Part shown: piece after piece, positions 22,712 through 32,228 of the stretch
Layout of the letters: every line of letters starts with the position of its first letter
How positions within the stretch are numbered: the stretch's first letter is position 1
Assembly: GCA_030445275.1 (NCBI GenBank)
Contig: JAUCSE010000086.1
Coordinates: forward strand, 25,020-89,019
Direction of reading: 5' to 3'
Length of the DNA: 64,000 bases
Source of the DNA: Mucilaginibacter sp.
GTDB lineage: Bacteria; Bacteroidota; Bacteroidia; Sphingobacteriales; Sphingobacteriaceae
Program-made: the position numbers and the translations under genes
Notes under the pieces: generated by a model
Databases searched by the model: none
Told to the model about the DNA's origin: nothing
Seen by the model: the letters and a program-made list of their open reading frames with translations, nothing else

Positions 22712-25174
22712 ATGCATAGCAACCAATACTCCATAGCCGAAGTTAAGCAGATCATCAATGCAGATGGTAATATTGTAAAGGAAAGCACAATCAGTACGCT
22801 GTTAACCGATAGCCGCCGTATTAGCGGCGCTGCCGAAGGCCTGTTTTTTGCCTTAAGCGCCAGGCGTAATGGTCATGAGTTTATTGCCGAAGCCTATGCA
22901 GCGGGAGTAAGAAATTTTGTAGTAAAGCAAGGCCCTGAATTTAATCTGCCCGAAGCTAATTTCCTGTTGGTTGACGATCCTTTAGCAGCTTTACAGGCAT
23001 TGGCTGCTTATCATCGCAGTCAATTTAAGCTTCAGGTAATTGGTATAACCGGTAGTAACGGCAAAACCATAGTAAAAGAATGGTTGTACCAATTGCTGGC
23101 TGCCGATAAAAATATAGTGCGTAATCCCAAAAGCTATAATTCGCAAATTGGGGTACCGCTTTCGGTATGGCAAATAAACGGTAAGAATGACCTGGCTATT
23201 TTTGAGGCAGGTATATCAACCATTAATGAAATGGGTAAGCTACAGGCCATCATTAAGCCGCAGATCGGGATACTCACGCATATAGGCACTGCACATGATG
23301 AGGGTTTTACAGATCGCCGCCAAAAGATTCAGGAAAAACTCGAGTTATTTAAAGATAGCAAACAACTTATTTATAATTACGACCAGCTGATTGATTATAA
23401 AAAAGATATCAAGGGTAAAGAAACTTTTACCTGGAGCCGTAAATTTAAACAAGCCGATCTGTACGTTTTCAGTGAAACTGTTATCTCTAAAAAATATTAC
23501 CTGCGGGCTTATTTTCAGAAAAAGGAAATTGAGTGCCTTATTCCCTTTTCTGATCTTGCTTCTGTTGAAAATGCCATTACCTGCTGGGCCACTATGCTGG
23601 CCTTAGGTTACAGCGCTGCCGAGGCCGATAAGCGGATTGAACGCCTTAGTCCGGTAAGTATGCGTCTGGAATTAAAGAATGGCATAAACAATTGCTCCGT
23701 TATTGATGATTCCTATAATTCCGATCTGCAATCGCTGGAGATAGCGTTGAATTTCCTTGGGCAACAAAACCAGCATCAAAAACGGACGTTGATACTGTCA
23801 GATATATTACAGTCGGGCCTGTCGCAGGATGTTTTATACTGTCAGGTTGCCACGCTGATCGGTAACAAAAGCATTGATAAATTTGTTGGAGTAGGGGATG
23901 CGCTTATCAATAACCAGGCATGCTTTAATATACCCGAGCAGTATTTTTTTAAAGATACACCGGCCTTATTGCAGCAAATAAAAATGCTGAATTTTAAGGA
24001 GGAAACTATCCTGATCAAAGGATCGCGTAGTTTTGAATTTGAACGTATTAGTGGCGCACTTACACAAAAGGCGCATGAAACTATTTTGGAAATTAATCTG
24101 AATACGCTGCTGAGTAATCTTAATTTTTATCGTTCAAAATTAAAACCAGGCGTAAAAGTTATGGCCATGGTTAAGGCTTTTTCCTATGGCAGCGGCACTT
24201 TCGAGGTGGCCAATATGCTGCAATACAATAAAGTTGATTATTTGGCTGTGGCTTATATTGATGAGGGCGTTTCCCTGCGGCAAGCGGGTATAACCCTGCC
24301 TATCATGGTACTTAATCCAGAGGCTTCTGCATTTGATAAACTGACCGAAAACAAGCTGGAACCGGTTATTTATAGCTTTGGTCTGCTTGATGATTTTGTA
24401 AGCTACACACAGGATCGTGGTATTGTAAACTATCCCGTTCATCTTAAAATCGATACCGGTATGCACCGGCTGGGTTTTGAAAATTTTGAAGTTGAAACCC
24501 TTTGCGATATGCTGGAACAAAACCGGTACATCCGCGTCCAGTCGGTATTTTCTCATTTGGTGGCGAGCGAGGCGGCCCAACATGATGAGTTTACCAAAAA
24601 GCAGATCAAACGTTTTGAAAAGGCTTCTAAGGAGATTGAAAAAACATTGGGCTACAAGGTGATCAAACATATATGTAACACCTCGGGTATAATCCGTTTC
24701 CCAACCGCACATTATGATATGGTGCGGCTGGGCATTGGTTTGTATGGAGTTGATTCATCTGTTCCTGCTTCAGAAAATGCTTTAAAGCCTATAGCCAGCC
24801 TAAAAACAAGTGTTGCTCAAGTCAAAAAAGTAGCAGCAGGCGATACCATTAGTTACGGCCGCAGCGGTAGCTTATTGAAAGATGGCAAAATAGCCACGGT
24901 ACGTATAGGTTATGCCGATGGCTACCTGCGCGCTTTTGGTAATGGAGTAGGCAAAATGCTTGTAAAAGGCACCTTAGTACCTACAGTGGGCAATATCACT
25001 ATGGATATGTGTATGCTTGATGTAAGTGGCCTTGATGTAAGTGAAGGCGATGAAGTTGTTATTTTTGGCGAACATCAACGTATTGAGGAACTGGCGAAGC
25101 AAATTGGCACCATTCCGTATGAAATATTAACTAATGTTTCGCAACGGGTAAAAAGAGTGTATTTTTATGAATAG
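22712..25174 (+). CDS. murF: Bifunctional MurF (UDP-MurNAc-tripeptide:D-Ala-D-Ala ligase) / alanine racemase
   Basis: An 820-residue fusion typical of Bacteroidota. Residues 1 to about 450 are the Mur ligase, with the ATP loop GITGSNGKTIVKEW and VIDDSYNSD. From about 455 on is a fold III PLP alanine racemase: VKAFSYGSGTFEVA holds the PLP lysine, HRLGFENFEVE and HICNTSGIIRF follow, and GNITMDMCMLDVS and the final VSQRVKRVYF close the second domain, whose active-site Tyr is in GDTISYGRSG. The protein makes D-Ala and attaches D-Ala-D-Ala to the peptidoglycan precursor in the cytoplasm. The spacing keeps both domains complete. Confidence 0.95.
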   Translation: MHSNQYSIAEVKQIINADGNIVKESTISTLLTDSRRISGAAEGLFFALSARRNGHEFIAEAYAAGVRNFVVKQGPEFNLPEANFLLVDDPLAALQALAAYHRSQFKLQVIGITGSNGKTIVKEWLYQLLAADKNIVRNPKSYNSQIGVPLSVWQINGKNDLAIFEAGISTINEMGKLQAIIKPQIGILTHIGTAHDEGFTDRRQKIQEKLELFKDSKQLIYNYDQLIDYKKDIKGKETFTWSRKFKQADLYVFSETVISKKYYLRAYFQKKEIECLIPFSDLASVENAITCWATMLALGYSAAEADKRIERLSPVSMRLELKNGINNCSVIDDSYNSDLQSLEIALNFLGQQNQHQKRTLILSDILQSGLSQDVLYCQVATLIGNKSIDKFVGVGDALINNQACFNIPEQYFFKDTPALLQQIKMLNFKEETILIKGSRSFEFERISGALTQKAHETILEINLNTLLSNLNFYRSKLKPGVKVMAMVKAFSYGSGTFEVANMLQYNKVDYLAVAYIDEGVSLRQAGITLPIMVLNPEASAFDKLTENKLEPVIYSFGLLDDFVSYTQDRGIVNYPVHLKIDTGMHRLGFENFEVETLCDMLEQNRYIRVQSVFSHLVASEAAQHDEFTKKQIKRFEKASKEIEKTLGYKVIKHICNTSGIIRFPTAHYDMVRLGIGLYGVDSSVPASENALKPIASLKTSVAQVKKVAAGDTISYGRSGSLLKDGKIATVRIGYADGYLRAFGNGVGKMLVKGTLVPTVGNITMDMCMLDVSGLDVSEGDEVVIFGEHQRIEELAKQIGTIPYEILTNVSQRVKRVYFYE

Positions 25175-25251
25175 TATCAAGTAATTAGTATCAAGATTTT
25201 GATACTGATTTTAAAAAAAGCAGGTTGCTTGATACTAGCTACTTGATACTA
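25172..25251. repeat. AGTATCAAG-type inverted repeat, copy 1
   Basis: TAGTATCAAGTA (25172-25183) pairs with TACTTGATACTA (25240-25251), and inner copies AGTATCAAG (25187-25195) and CTTGATACT (25228-25236) pair again. It fills the gap between murF-alr and the DUF502 gene. A related element lies at 50608-50762. Confidence 0.7.
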
Positions 25252-25257
25252 AATTTG
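25250..25257 (+). promoter_or_regulatory. -7 element of the DUF502 gene
   Basis: TAAATTTG fits TAnnTTTG; the ATG at 25263 follows after five bases. Its first two bases overlap the end of the inverted repeat. Confidence 0.55.
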
Positions 25258-25262
25258 CATCT

Positions 25263-25859
25263 ATGAACAGGATCGCGGGGGCTATATTAAGGTATTTTAT
25301 AAAGGGATTGTTAGTAGTAGTGCCTATTGGCCTGGCATTGTTCTTAATTTACTGGGCGGTATCAACCATTGATAAGGCATTAAATTTAAGCGATGTTTTA
25401 GGGGTTGATAAAGAGGGGAAGCACATTTATATTCCGGGCCTGGGTATTTTAAATGTTGTGGTGGTTATCCTGATAGCAGGTATACTGGTTACCAATGTAG
25501 TTACTGATCCTATTAAACGCTGGTTTAATCGCTGGCTAAACCGGTTGCCATTAATAAAATTTCTGTACTCATCCATCAAAGATCTGACAGAAGCTTTTGT
25601 AGGTGAGGAGAAGAAATTTAACGAACCTGTTTTGGTAGAAGTGAACGAGTTTGGATTGAAAAAAATAGGCTTCATTGTTCAAAAGGATCTGGCTTCCTTG
25701 AACTTACCCGGTGAGGTTGCCGTGTATCTTCCTTATTCCTATTCATTTGCAGGGCAGGTGATCATTATTCCTTCCGATAAAGTAAAGCCTATTGATAAAA
25801 GCGCTGCTGATATGATGAAATTCGTAATATCAGGCGGTGTGAGCGGCTTGGATCATTAA
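25263..25859 (+). CDS. DUF502 family membrane protein
   Basis: A 198-residue protein with two membrane segments (about 10-33 and 60-83) followed by a soluble domain with PLIKFLYSSIKDLTEAFVG and VAVYLPYSYSFAGQVIIIP, the DUF502 signature. Members are widespread in bacteria and plants (COV proteins) and have no settled activity. Its stop codon overlaps the stop of the converging exporter gene by four bases. Confidence 0.9.
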   Translation: MNRIAGAILRYFIKGLLVVVPIGLALFLIYWAVSTIDKALNLSDVLGVDKEGKHIYIPGLGILNVVVVILIAGILVTNVVTDPIKRWFNRWLNRLPLIKFLYSSIKDLTEAFVGEEKKFNEPVLVEVNEFGLKKIGFIVQKDLASLNLPGEVAVYLPYSYSFAGQVIIIPSDKVKPIDKSAADMMKFVISGGVSGLDH

Positions 25860-27121
25860 ACTTCTGCAGATTTTACTTCTGACTCTTTATTACCTGCCAG
25901 TGCTCCTTTTTTAAAGCTCCTGATGGCCAAAAATACACTGATAAGCATTAAAATAGCTCCAAGTATATAAGGTGCACCTGGAAAGTAGGCATTTGTACCT
26001 CTGTGTGTGAATAGATGGAAAACTGAACTCATTAATAACGGCCCTATAATTACGGTAACGCTGGTTAAGCTGGTTAACGAGCCCTGCAATTCACCTTGTT
26101 CTTTAGGTGATACGGTTCCGGTAATTAATCCCTGCAACGCAGGGCCTGAAATACCTCCCAGGCAGTAGGGTACCATATACAGATACATCAACCAGCCATG
26201 GTTTACAAAGGCTATTAATGTTAAACCAATGGTATAAAAAAGCAGGCCGGCTACTATGTTTTTTTCAAGGCCATATTTGGGGATGGTGTATCGGATGAGG
26301 CCGCCTTGTATGGCAACCAACACCACGCCAATAAAAATACCCAGTGTTCCGATACTGGTTAGTGTCCAGTTAAATTTTTCAATCAGGAAAAATGACAAAA
26401 CATACTCTACCGATTTTTGAGCCACATAAACCAGGGAGAATGAAGCCACCAGTCCAATAAGCGCCGGGTACTTGCCCAGATTGCGTAAAGAGCTGATGGG
26501 GTTTGATTTTTTCCACTCAAACCGCCTGCGATTTTTAATGGCTAATGATTCGGGCAGTACAAAATAGCCATATGCTGCATTGACTAAGGCAAAGGCCGCC
26601 GCTGCCATAAATGGGAACTTTACATTAAGTTCTCCAAGATAAGCGCCCAGCCCTATACCGATGATAAAACCCAGGCCCGATGCTGCGCCAATTAATCCAA
26701 AGTTTGCCGCCCTGTTTTTTCCGGTACTAACGTCGGCGATATAAGCGGTAGCGGTGGAGTTGCTGGCCCCAGTAATACCGGCAATGGCGCGCCCCACAAA
26801 AAGCCAGCCTATGGTAGGGGCAAAGGCCATAAAAATATAATCGATTCCAAAGCCAAGCAACGAACTTAATAATACCGGTCTGCGACCATACCTGTCGCTG
26901 AGATTACCAAGTACCGACGAAAAAAGGAATTGCATGGAGGCATAGGTAAATGTGAGGTAGCCACTGTATTGTGTAGCAGTACTTACATCAATATTGCCCA
27001 GGGTTTCCAGTAATTTAGGCATTACCGGAATAATAACCCCCAAACCAAGTACATCAATAAACAAAGTAACAAATATGAACCCCAGCGCGGCCGAGTGCTT
27101 TCTTTTAGGTTTGGCTGTCAT
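25856..27121 (-). CDS. TetA-like MFS exporter, copy 1
   Basis: A 421-residue, 12-helix major facilitator. The loop 2-3 motif GNLSDRYGRRPVLL and the motif C-like GRAIAGITGASNS mark a drug:H+ antiporter of the TCR/Tet group. The C-terminal half has YCLGGISGPALQGLITGTV. It resembles the exporter at 29185-30405 along its whole length, including GELQGSLTSL, so the two are paralogues separated by two genes. Substrate and drug resistance cannot be read from sequence. Confidence 0.9.
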   Translation of the reverse strand: MTAKPKRKHSAALGFIFVTLFIDVLGLGVIIPVMPKLLETLGNIDVSTATQYSGYLTFTYASMQFLFSSVLGNLSDRYGRRPVLLSSLLGFGIDYIFMAFAPTIGWLFVGRAIAGITGASNSTATAYIADVSTGKNRAANFGLIGAASGLGFIIGIGLGAYLGELNVKFPFMAAAAFALVNAAYGYFVLPESLAIKNRRRFEWKKSNPISSLRNLGKYPALIGLVASFSLVYVAQKSVEYVLSFFLIEKFNWTLTSIGTLGIFIGVVLVAIQGGLIRYTIPKYGLEKNIVAGLLFYTIGLTLIAFVNHGWLMYLYMVPYCLGGISGPALQGLITGTVSPKEQGELQGSLTSLTSVTVIIGPLLMSSVFHLFTHRGTNAYFPGAPYILGAILMLISVFLAIRSFKKGALAGNKESEVKSAEV

Positions 27122-27308
27122 TAAAGCAATAAAGGTTTAAATGAGGCAAAAGTTTTATACGACATCAGATAGATTTAATAATGGTCGTAGGCAAAATAAG
27201 CTATATTTTATAGATATTAAAATAAGCTAGTATAAATAACGGCTAGAGTATTTGCAGATCAGAATAATTGGATATCTTTAAACTAAGTAATTAGTTATTC
27301 TATAATCT

Positions 27309-28562
27309 ATGTTAAAAAATAATCTGTTAGTTATACTGATCCTTTGTTTTTATAGTTTTTCAATGGCGCAAACTTCTGGCCAAAATGCCTTTAGTACAGC
27401 ACAGAATGCTGTTGATAAACAACCGGAGAACTACTTAGCACCCATAAAAGCGTTGCGTGGGATGAGGGTAGAGAAAGCAGATTCAGACTTTTATTATCAG
27501 GCTATGATGACCTATTATTCTTTTTTAGGCGATTACCAGAAGCTACTGTATTACAATGATAGCAGGTTTAGAGATGAGATAAAAAAGGAAAAGATAGATT
27601 ATGACACCGCTTTTGTTAAAAGCCACACCTTTGTTAATGCGGCCCAATACATTATTGCCGAAGCAAAAAAGCAGCAGGTAGTGATGATCAATGAAGCTCA
27701 TCATATCCCATACCACCGAGCCTTTGTTTTATTAATGCTGAAAGATTTTTATGCAGCAGGCTATCACTATCTGGCTTTAGAGACGTTGGATGATTCACTC
27801 ATCAATCAAAAAAAATACCCGGATTACCATACAGGGTATTATACTGTTGAGCCCTTGTATGGTGAAATGTTGCGTGAAGCTATGAAACTTGGCTTTAAAT
27901 TAGTGCCATATGAGGCTTTGGAAGAGTGTGATAATAAGGGCAGCGACCCAAACTACTGTAACCGTTTCCGCGATTCATTGATGGCTATTAATTTAACCCG
28001 GTTTTTAAAAAAGAATACACAAGGTAAATTATTGGTTTATGCTGGCTATGGGCACATACATGAAGGCAGCGACGATGGCTGGAAAACTATGGCGCAGTAC
28101 TTTAAAGAGTTTACGAAAATAGATCCCTTTACTATTGATCTTACCCGACAAATAGAACATTATTATCCGCAGTTGGAAAGTAAAGAATTTACTGCAGTAA
28201 ACAGATTGAAAAAAATAAAAGAACCTGTTATTGCCCTGCAGAACAACAAACCATGGCATGGAAATTTTGTAGATGCCACGGTGATATTCCCCCGATATTT
28301 AACAAAGGGAGGGGGACGACCTTCATTTTATAGTATTAACGGATCAAGAATATTTTATAGCCTGAATGCCCTGCATCTGAAACCCGGACAGTTTGTGCAA
28401 GCTTTTTATAGTAATGAAAGCCCCGGAAACCGTATCCCCGCAGATCAATTGGTTATCGGTAAACAAAGTAACGGGTTGTATTTATTTAATGGAAACTACA
28501 ATTTAGAGATTAAAAATGACAATGGACATCTGATCCGCAAAACTACAATAGCTGTCAAATAG
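27309..28562 (+). CDS. Secreted protein with a ChaN/erythromycin-esterase-like domain
   Basis: A 417-residue protein with a signal peptide (about 1-20, ending SMAQ). VVMINEAHHIPYHRAF, LALETLDDS and LLVYAGYGHIHEG follow the Glu/His pattern of the EreA/ChaN/Tiki hydrolase superfamily, where Glu and His residues form the active or metal site. The last 90 residues look like a beta-rich appendage. It stands between divergent genes and upstream of the isochorismatase-like gene on the other strand. Substrate unknown; the superfamily link is moderate. Confidence 0.65.
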   Translation: MLKNNLLVILILCFYSFSMAQTSGQNAFSTAQNAVDKQPENYLAPIKALRGMRVEKADSDFYYQAMMTYYSFLGDYQKLLYYNDSRFRDEIKKEKIDYDTAFVKSHTFVNAAQYIIAEAKKQQVVMINEAHHIPYHRAFVLLMLKDFYAAGYHYLALETLDDSLINQKKYPDYHTGYYTVEPLYGEMLREAMKLGFKLVPYEALEECDNKGSDPNYCNRFRDSLMAINLTRFLKKNTQGKLLVYAGYGHIHEGSDDGWKTMAQYFKEFTKIDPFTIDLTRQIEHYYPQLESKEFTAVNRLKKIKEPVIALQNNKPWHGNFVDATVIFPRYLTKGGGRPSFYSINGSRIFYSLNALHLKPGQFVQAFYSNESPGNRIPADQLVIGKQSNGLYLFNGNYNLEIKNDNGHLIRKTTIAVK

Positions 28563-28563
28563 G

Positions 28564-29133
28564 TTAAGCTGTTTCACTTTTTACAAGATCGAGCATAGCC
28601 TCCGTATTTAGTATGGTAGCAAACTCGCCATTTAAATGCGCTAACGCGGTCAGGTGCATGGTTTCTGCATTGTATAACTCATTATTGATGCCTTTTTTTG
28701 AAAATGTTGCGGTAGCATCGGCTATTAGATAGGTTTTATAGCCGTAATTGCCTGCCATCCTGGTACTGGTGGATACACAATGATCTGTGGTTAAACCAAT
28801 GATAACTACGGTATCGATTTTTGCCGCGTCAAGCCGTTCTTTCAAATCAGTCCCAATAAACGCGCTGTTGACAGATTTTTTAATGACGGGTTCGTTTGCC
28901 GCGGGTGCAACAATGTCTTTGATCTCATTGCCAGGATTTCCGGCAGCAAGTTTTGAATTAGGATTGCTGGAACAATGCTGAATGTGGAAAATGGGCAAGT
29001 GTTGTTTGCGCCAATAGTCTAATAATTTCCGGCTATTTGTTTCGGCATCCGGATTGTTTCTTTCACCACCCCAATAGGCCAGATCATCAAATCCTTTTTG
29101 TATATCTATTAAAATTAAGGCTATATTTTTCAT
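28564..29133 (-). CDS. Cysteine hydrolase (isochorismatase-like)
   Basis: A 189-residue cytoplasmic enzyme with the Asp10-Lys86-Cys119 triad seen in LILIDIQKGF, VIKKSVNSAF and GLTTDHCVSTS. Proteins of this group cleave nicotinamide, isochorismate or N-carbamoyl amides; the substrate pocket cannot be assigned. The stop is one base from the end of the converging secreted protein. The upstream exporter points the other way in its order but lies on the same strand 51 bp away, so co-transcription is possible. Confidence 0.9.
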   Translation of the reverse strand: MKNIALILIDIQKGFDDLAYWGGERNNPDAETNSRKLLDYWRKQHLPIFHIQHCSSNPNSKLAAGNPGNEIKDIVAPAANEPVIKKSVNSAFIGTDLKERLDAAKIDTVVIIGLTTDHCVSTSTRMAGNYGYKTYLIADATATFSKKGINNELYNAETMHLTALAHLNGEFATILNTEAMLDLVKSETA

Positions 29134-29184
29134 TGTCGAATTTATAAATCGAGGATGTATTATGATTATTTATGCAGGCTGATG

Positions 29185-30405
29185 TTAATTTCTTTTAAAA
29201 CTCCTTACCGCTAATACAGCGCTTAACAACATCAGTATACCGCCTATAACAAACGGAGCACCCGGAAATTGAAACGAGGCGTTGGCTTTGGTAAAATGAT
29301 AAAATGACCAGGTCATCAATAAAGGCCCAAAAACAGTGCTCAGACTCATTAAGCTGGTAAGGCCGCCTTGCAGTTCGCCCTGCTCATTATCGGGCACGGC
29401 GGTGCTCATATAGCCCTGCAGGGCCGGGCCAGCAATACCGCCCAGGCAATAAGGAACCAAATAGGCAAACATCTGCCAGCCTTTATCTGCAAAAGCAAAC
29501 AAAAACAAGCCCAGACTATATATCAGCAGGCCAACCCAAATGCTGCGCTGTTCGCCCAGTTTAGGGAGTATAAACCTGATGAGGCCGCCCTGTACTATGG
29601 CTACTAATAAGCCTACCAGGCCAAGTGAATAACCTATCATGTCTTCGCTCCAGGCAAACTTTTTAATGGTGTAAAACGTCCATACGCTTTGTACAGATTG
29701 TACCGCGAAATATACCAGAAACAGGGATACCGCGAGGCCAATAACTTCTTTGTATTTGCTGAGTTGTATGAGCGAACCAACAGGGTTCGCGCGTTTCCAG
29801 TCAAAATCCCGGCGTTTTTCTTTGGGTAACGATTCAGGTAAAATAAAATAACCATATATGGCATTGAGCAGGGCCAAACCGGCAGCAGCCAGAAAAGGGT
29901 ACTGCACATTATATTTGCCCAAAATGCCACCAATTACCGGCCCTATAATAAAGCCCAGGCCAAAGGCTACACCTACTAAACCAAAGTTGGCAGCACGTTT
30001 TTCAGGTGTACTGATATCAGCAATATAGGCTGATGCTGTAGTAAAGCTGGCCCCGGTTATACCTGCTATAATCCGCCCAACAAACAACCAGGCTATGGAT
30101 GGTGCAAAGGCAAGGAATGTATAATCAATGCTAAAACCCAATAAAGAGCATAGCAAAACAGGCCTACGGCCAAATTTATCACTCAGGTTGCCGATAAGTG
30201 GTGAAAACAGGAACTGCATGCTGGCATATACTGCGGTAAGCCAACCCGAATAACTGGAGGCTTCGCTTACGTCGCCATGGATCAGATGTTCAATTAATTT
30301 AGGGATAACCGGTATAATAATAGCCAATCCCATTACGTCAACCAATAAAGTGGCAAAAATAAATCCTAATGCAGCCTGTGGCTTAGTTTTAGCTGGTTGG
30401 TCCAT
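29185..30405 (-). CDS. TetA-like MFS exporter, copy 2
   Basis: A 406-residue, 12-helix transporter closely similar to the one at 25856-27121: GNLSDKFGRRPVLL, GRIIAGITGASFTT, YCLGGIAGPALQGYM and GELQGGLTSL are shared. The N- and C-termini differ most. It precedes the cysteine hydrolase on the same strand by 51 bp. The pair suggests gene duplication in this lineage. Confidence 0.9.
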   Translation of the reverse strand: MDQPAKTKPQAALGFIFATLLVDVMGLAIIIPVIPKLIEHLIHGDVSEASSYSGWLTAVYASMQFLFSPLIGNLSDKFGRRPVLLCSLLGFSIDYTFLAFAPSIAWLFVGRIIAGITGASFTTASAYIADISTPEKRAANFGLVGVAFGLGFIIGPVIGGILGKYNVQYPFLAAAGLALLNAIYGYFILPESLPKEKRRDFDWKRANPVGSLIQLSKYKEVIGLAVSLFLVYFAVQSVQSVWTFYTIKKFAWSEDMIGYSLGLVGLLVAIVQGGLIRFILPKLGEQRSIWVGLLIYSLGLFLFAFADKGWQMFAYLVPYCLGGIAGPALQGYMSTAVPDNEQGELQGGLTSLMSLSTVFGPLLMTWSFYHFTKANASFQFPGAPFVIGGILMLLSAVLAVRSFKRN

Positions 30406-30538
30406 TGGTGCAAAATAATAATATTAGTGCTAAATAACTATTTGTATTATTTGTAACGTGGAATGGAGTGATGTTTTTCTTTTGAACTCCAATTAATTAA
30501 TTTAATGGAATTGGAAGTATGAATGTCTAGTCACTTTT

Positions 30539-31891
30539 TTAAAAAGCTTCATTTAAACCCAAAAAGAATCCTTTGGCCCCATATTTACCATAAGCATAAT
30601 CCAGGCACAAATTAGTGCGCGTGGCTTTATTAAACAAAACACGTAAACCAGCTCCACCTCCGGGTTGCCATACCTGGAATAATTTTGTACCTGATTCATC
30701 ATTGGCAGTTTGTAAATTAAAGAAAGCAACGCCGCTAAGAAACTTGTTGCTGGTTATTGGAAAGCGGTATTCAACTTCTGAATCATTATACTGTGTGCCC
30801 TTGAAATAACCTACGGTATATCCTCTTCCGCTACGAAAACTTGGGTCTTTACCGGTACCTGGTAATTCCAGATAGGGTACATTACCGCTGATTAGATAAG
30901 ATCCCCAGTTCCAAAATGCAATAACATGTTCCGGATGTTCGTCAGAAAGACTAAAGTATTTTCTGAAATCGGTGGTAAATTGTACTGCACTTTTGGTACT
31001 TCCCATCCATGTTTGATTAATGCGGAGGCCTGCATCAAGGTAAATTCCTTTATACGCACGGTTTTGATTATCGCGGGTGGTATACTGTACGTTGAAAAGA
31101 AGAGCGTTTGCCAGGTAATGATCCTTATCAAACCCATGCTTTTCGTTATAAATATTGTATGGGGTTAATTTATTGGAGGTGTCTGCTTTATCCTGGATCT
31201 TTCGTCTGATATCAAAGGATACCCCGGCTCCAACAAAAAGATTTTTTTCAACCTCCTTGTATACCTTTTCTCTCAGGTTATAATATTGCGAATGATAAGC
31301 CCGGCCTATGCGCCCTGCATTGGCCAATACCTGGTCGGCTTCACTTCCACCAGAAGCCTTGCCTATACCTAACCCATAATCGGGTGTAACCGTTTTGGCA
31401 GCAATCAGGCTGCCCTGAAAGTTCCACTTATTACCAGGGGTGTAGATGTTATGATTAACATAAAAATAAATAATACCCTTAGTAGTAATGGATGCTGATG
31501 TTGCCGCAATTGACAAGAGTGTATTAGGGTCATTTCCTAATTTTCTGCCTGCAACTGCCTTAATACCTATCTGTGATCCAATAGTAGGATTAGAAGCAAT
31601 ATTAGGTATGATGGTAATACCAGATGGCTTTTTCTGAATTGAATCGGGTTTCTTGTTTGGATGAAAAATGTTACTAAGCAAATCGGCTACGTCATATTGT
31701 TTTGACAGGTTATCTGCAGGCTTTTGAATTTTTTTAGCTTCAACGCGTGAAGAATCAGCCGAAGTTTTTATCTGACTAAAGGCATAGCCATGTATACCTA
31801 TAAATAGGGGCAATAATAAAATCTTTAATAAAAAATTTCTACGATTTGGTTTATGTTGCACTTGCAGGGGTTGTAAATGTTTAAATTTCAA
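30539..31891 (-). CDS. BamA/TamA-like outer-membrane protein without POTRA domains
   Basis: A 450-residue protein. A basic N-terminus (PNRRNFLLKILLLP) and a hydrophobic stretch form a signal peptide ending near AFSQI at about 40. The rest is a beta-barrel like the C-terminal domain of BamA/Omp85 proteins: DSEVEYRFPITSNKFLSGVAFF, QVWQPGGGAGLRVLFN and TRTNLCLDYAYGK. POTRA repeats are absent; only a linker of about 40 residues precedes the barrel. It may be an autonomous barrel of the surface-antigen type. No partner gene is next to it. Confidence 0.8.
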   Translation of the reverse strand: MKFKHLQPLQVQHKPNRRNFLLKILLLPLFIGIHGYAFSQIKTSADSSRVEAKKIQKPADNLSKQYDVADLLSNIFHPNKKPDSIQKKPSGITIIPNIASNPTIGSQIGIKAVAGRKLGNDPNTLLSIAATSASITTKGIIYFYVNHNIYTPGNKWNFQGSLIAAKTVTPDYGLGIGKASGGSEADQVLANAGRIGRAYHSQYYNLREKVYKEVEKNLFVGAGVSFDIRRKIQDKADTSNKLTPYNIYNEKHGFDKDHYLANALLFNVQYTTRDNQNRAYKGIYLDAGLRINQTWMGSTKSAVQFTTDFRKYFSLSDEHPEHVIAFWNWGSYLISGNVPYLELPGTGKDPSFRSGRGYTVGYFKGTQYNDSEVEYRFPITSNKFLSGVAFFNLQTANDESGTKLFQVWQPGGGAGLRVLFNKATRTNLCLDYAYGKYGAKGFFLGLNEAF

Positions 31892-32228
31892 ATATTTATA
31901 TGTTTGTTGTAATAACGTTAAGTCAAAATTTAAACCAGAAAAGCCATAAAATGTTTTATACTTAGGCCTCTTATTAGCTCAACATGATTACTTACGCATC
32001 CTTAAATATACTATAAGCTTCTGTGGATCAGATGTTCAATTAACCAGGAATAATGACATCTGGTTATATCAATTAATAGTAGTAAATAAAGTCTGATATG
32101 TAATCCCCGGTTTAATCTTTACATCTATGATACATAGGTGTAAAGTAATAATATAAGTGTTAAATATTCTTAAATAATTTGGATATATAATATCTTGTTT
32201 TTAAATTAACTAAAAATATAGTTAAACC
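31892..32228. other. 337-bp AT-rich gap
   Basis: Promoters for the divergent barrel and TlpA-like genes lie here. Around 32032-32050 a 19-base string is identical to the 5' part of the second TetA-like gene (near 30281), followed by looser similarity. It may be a vestige of a third copy. No other structure is seen. Confidence 0.4.

Noticed and set aside
24140..24712. 190-codon frame antisense to murF-alr
   Set aside because: It mirrors the racemase domain codons and has no similarity or start signal.
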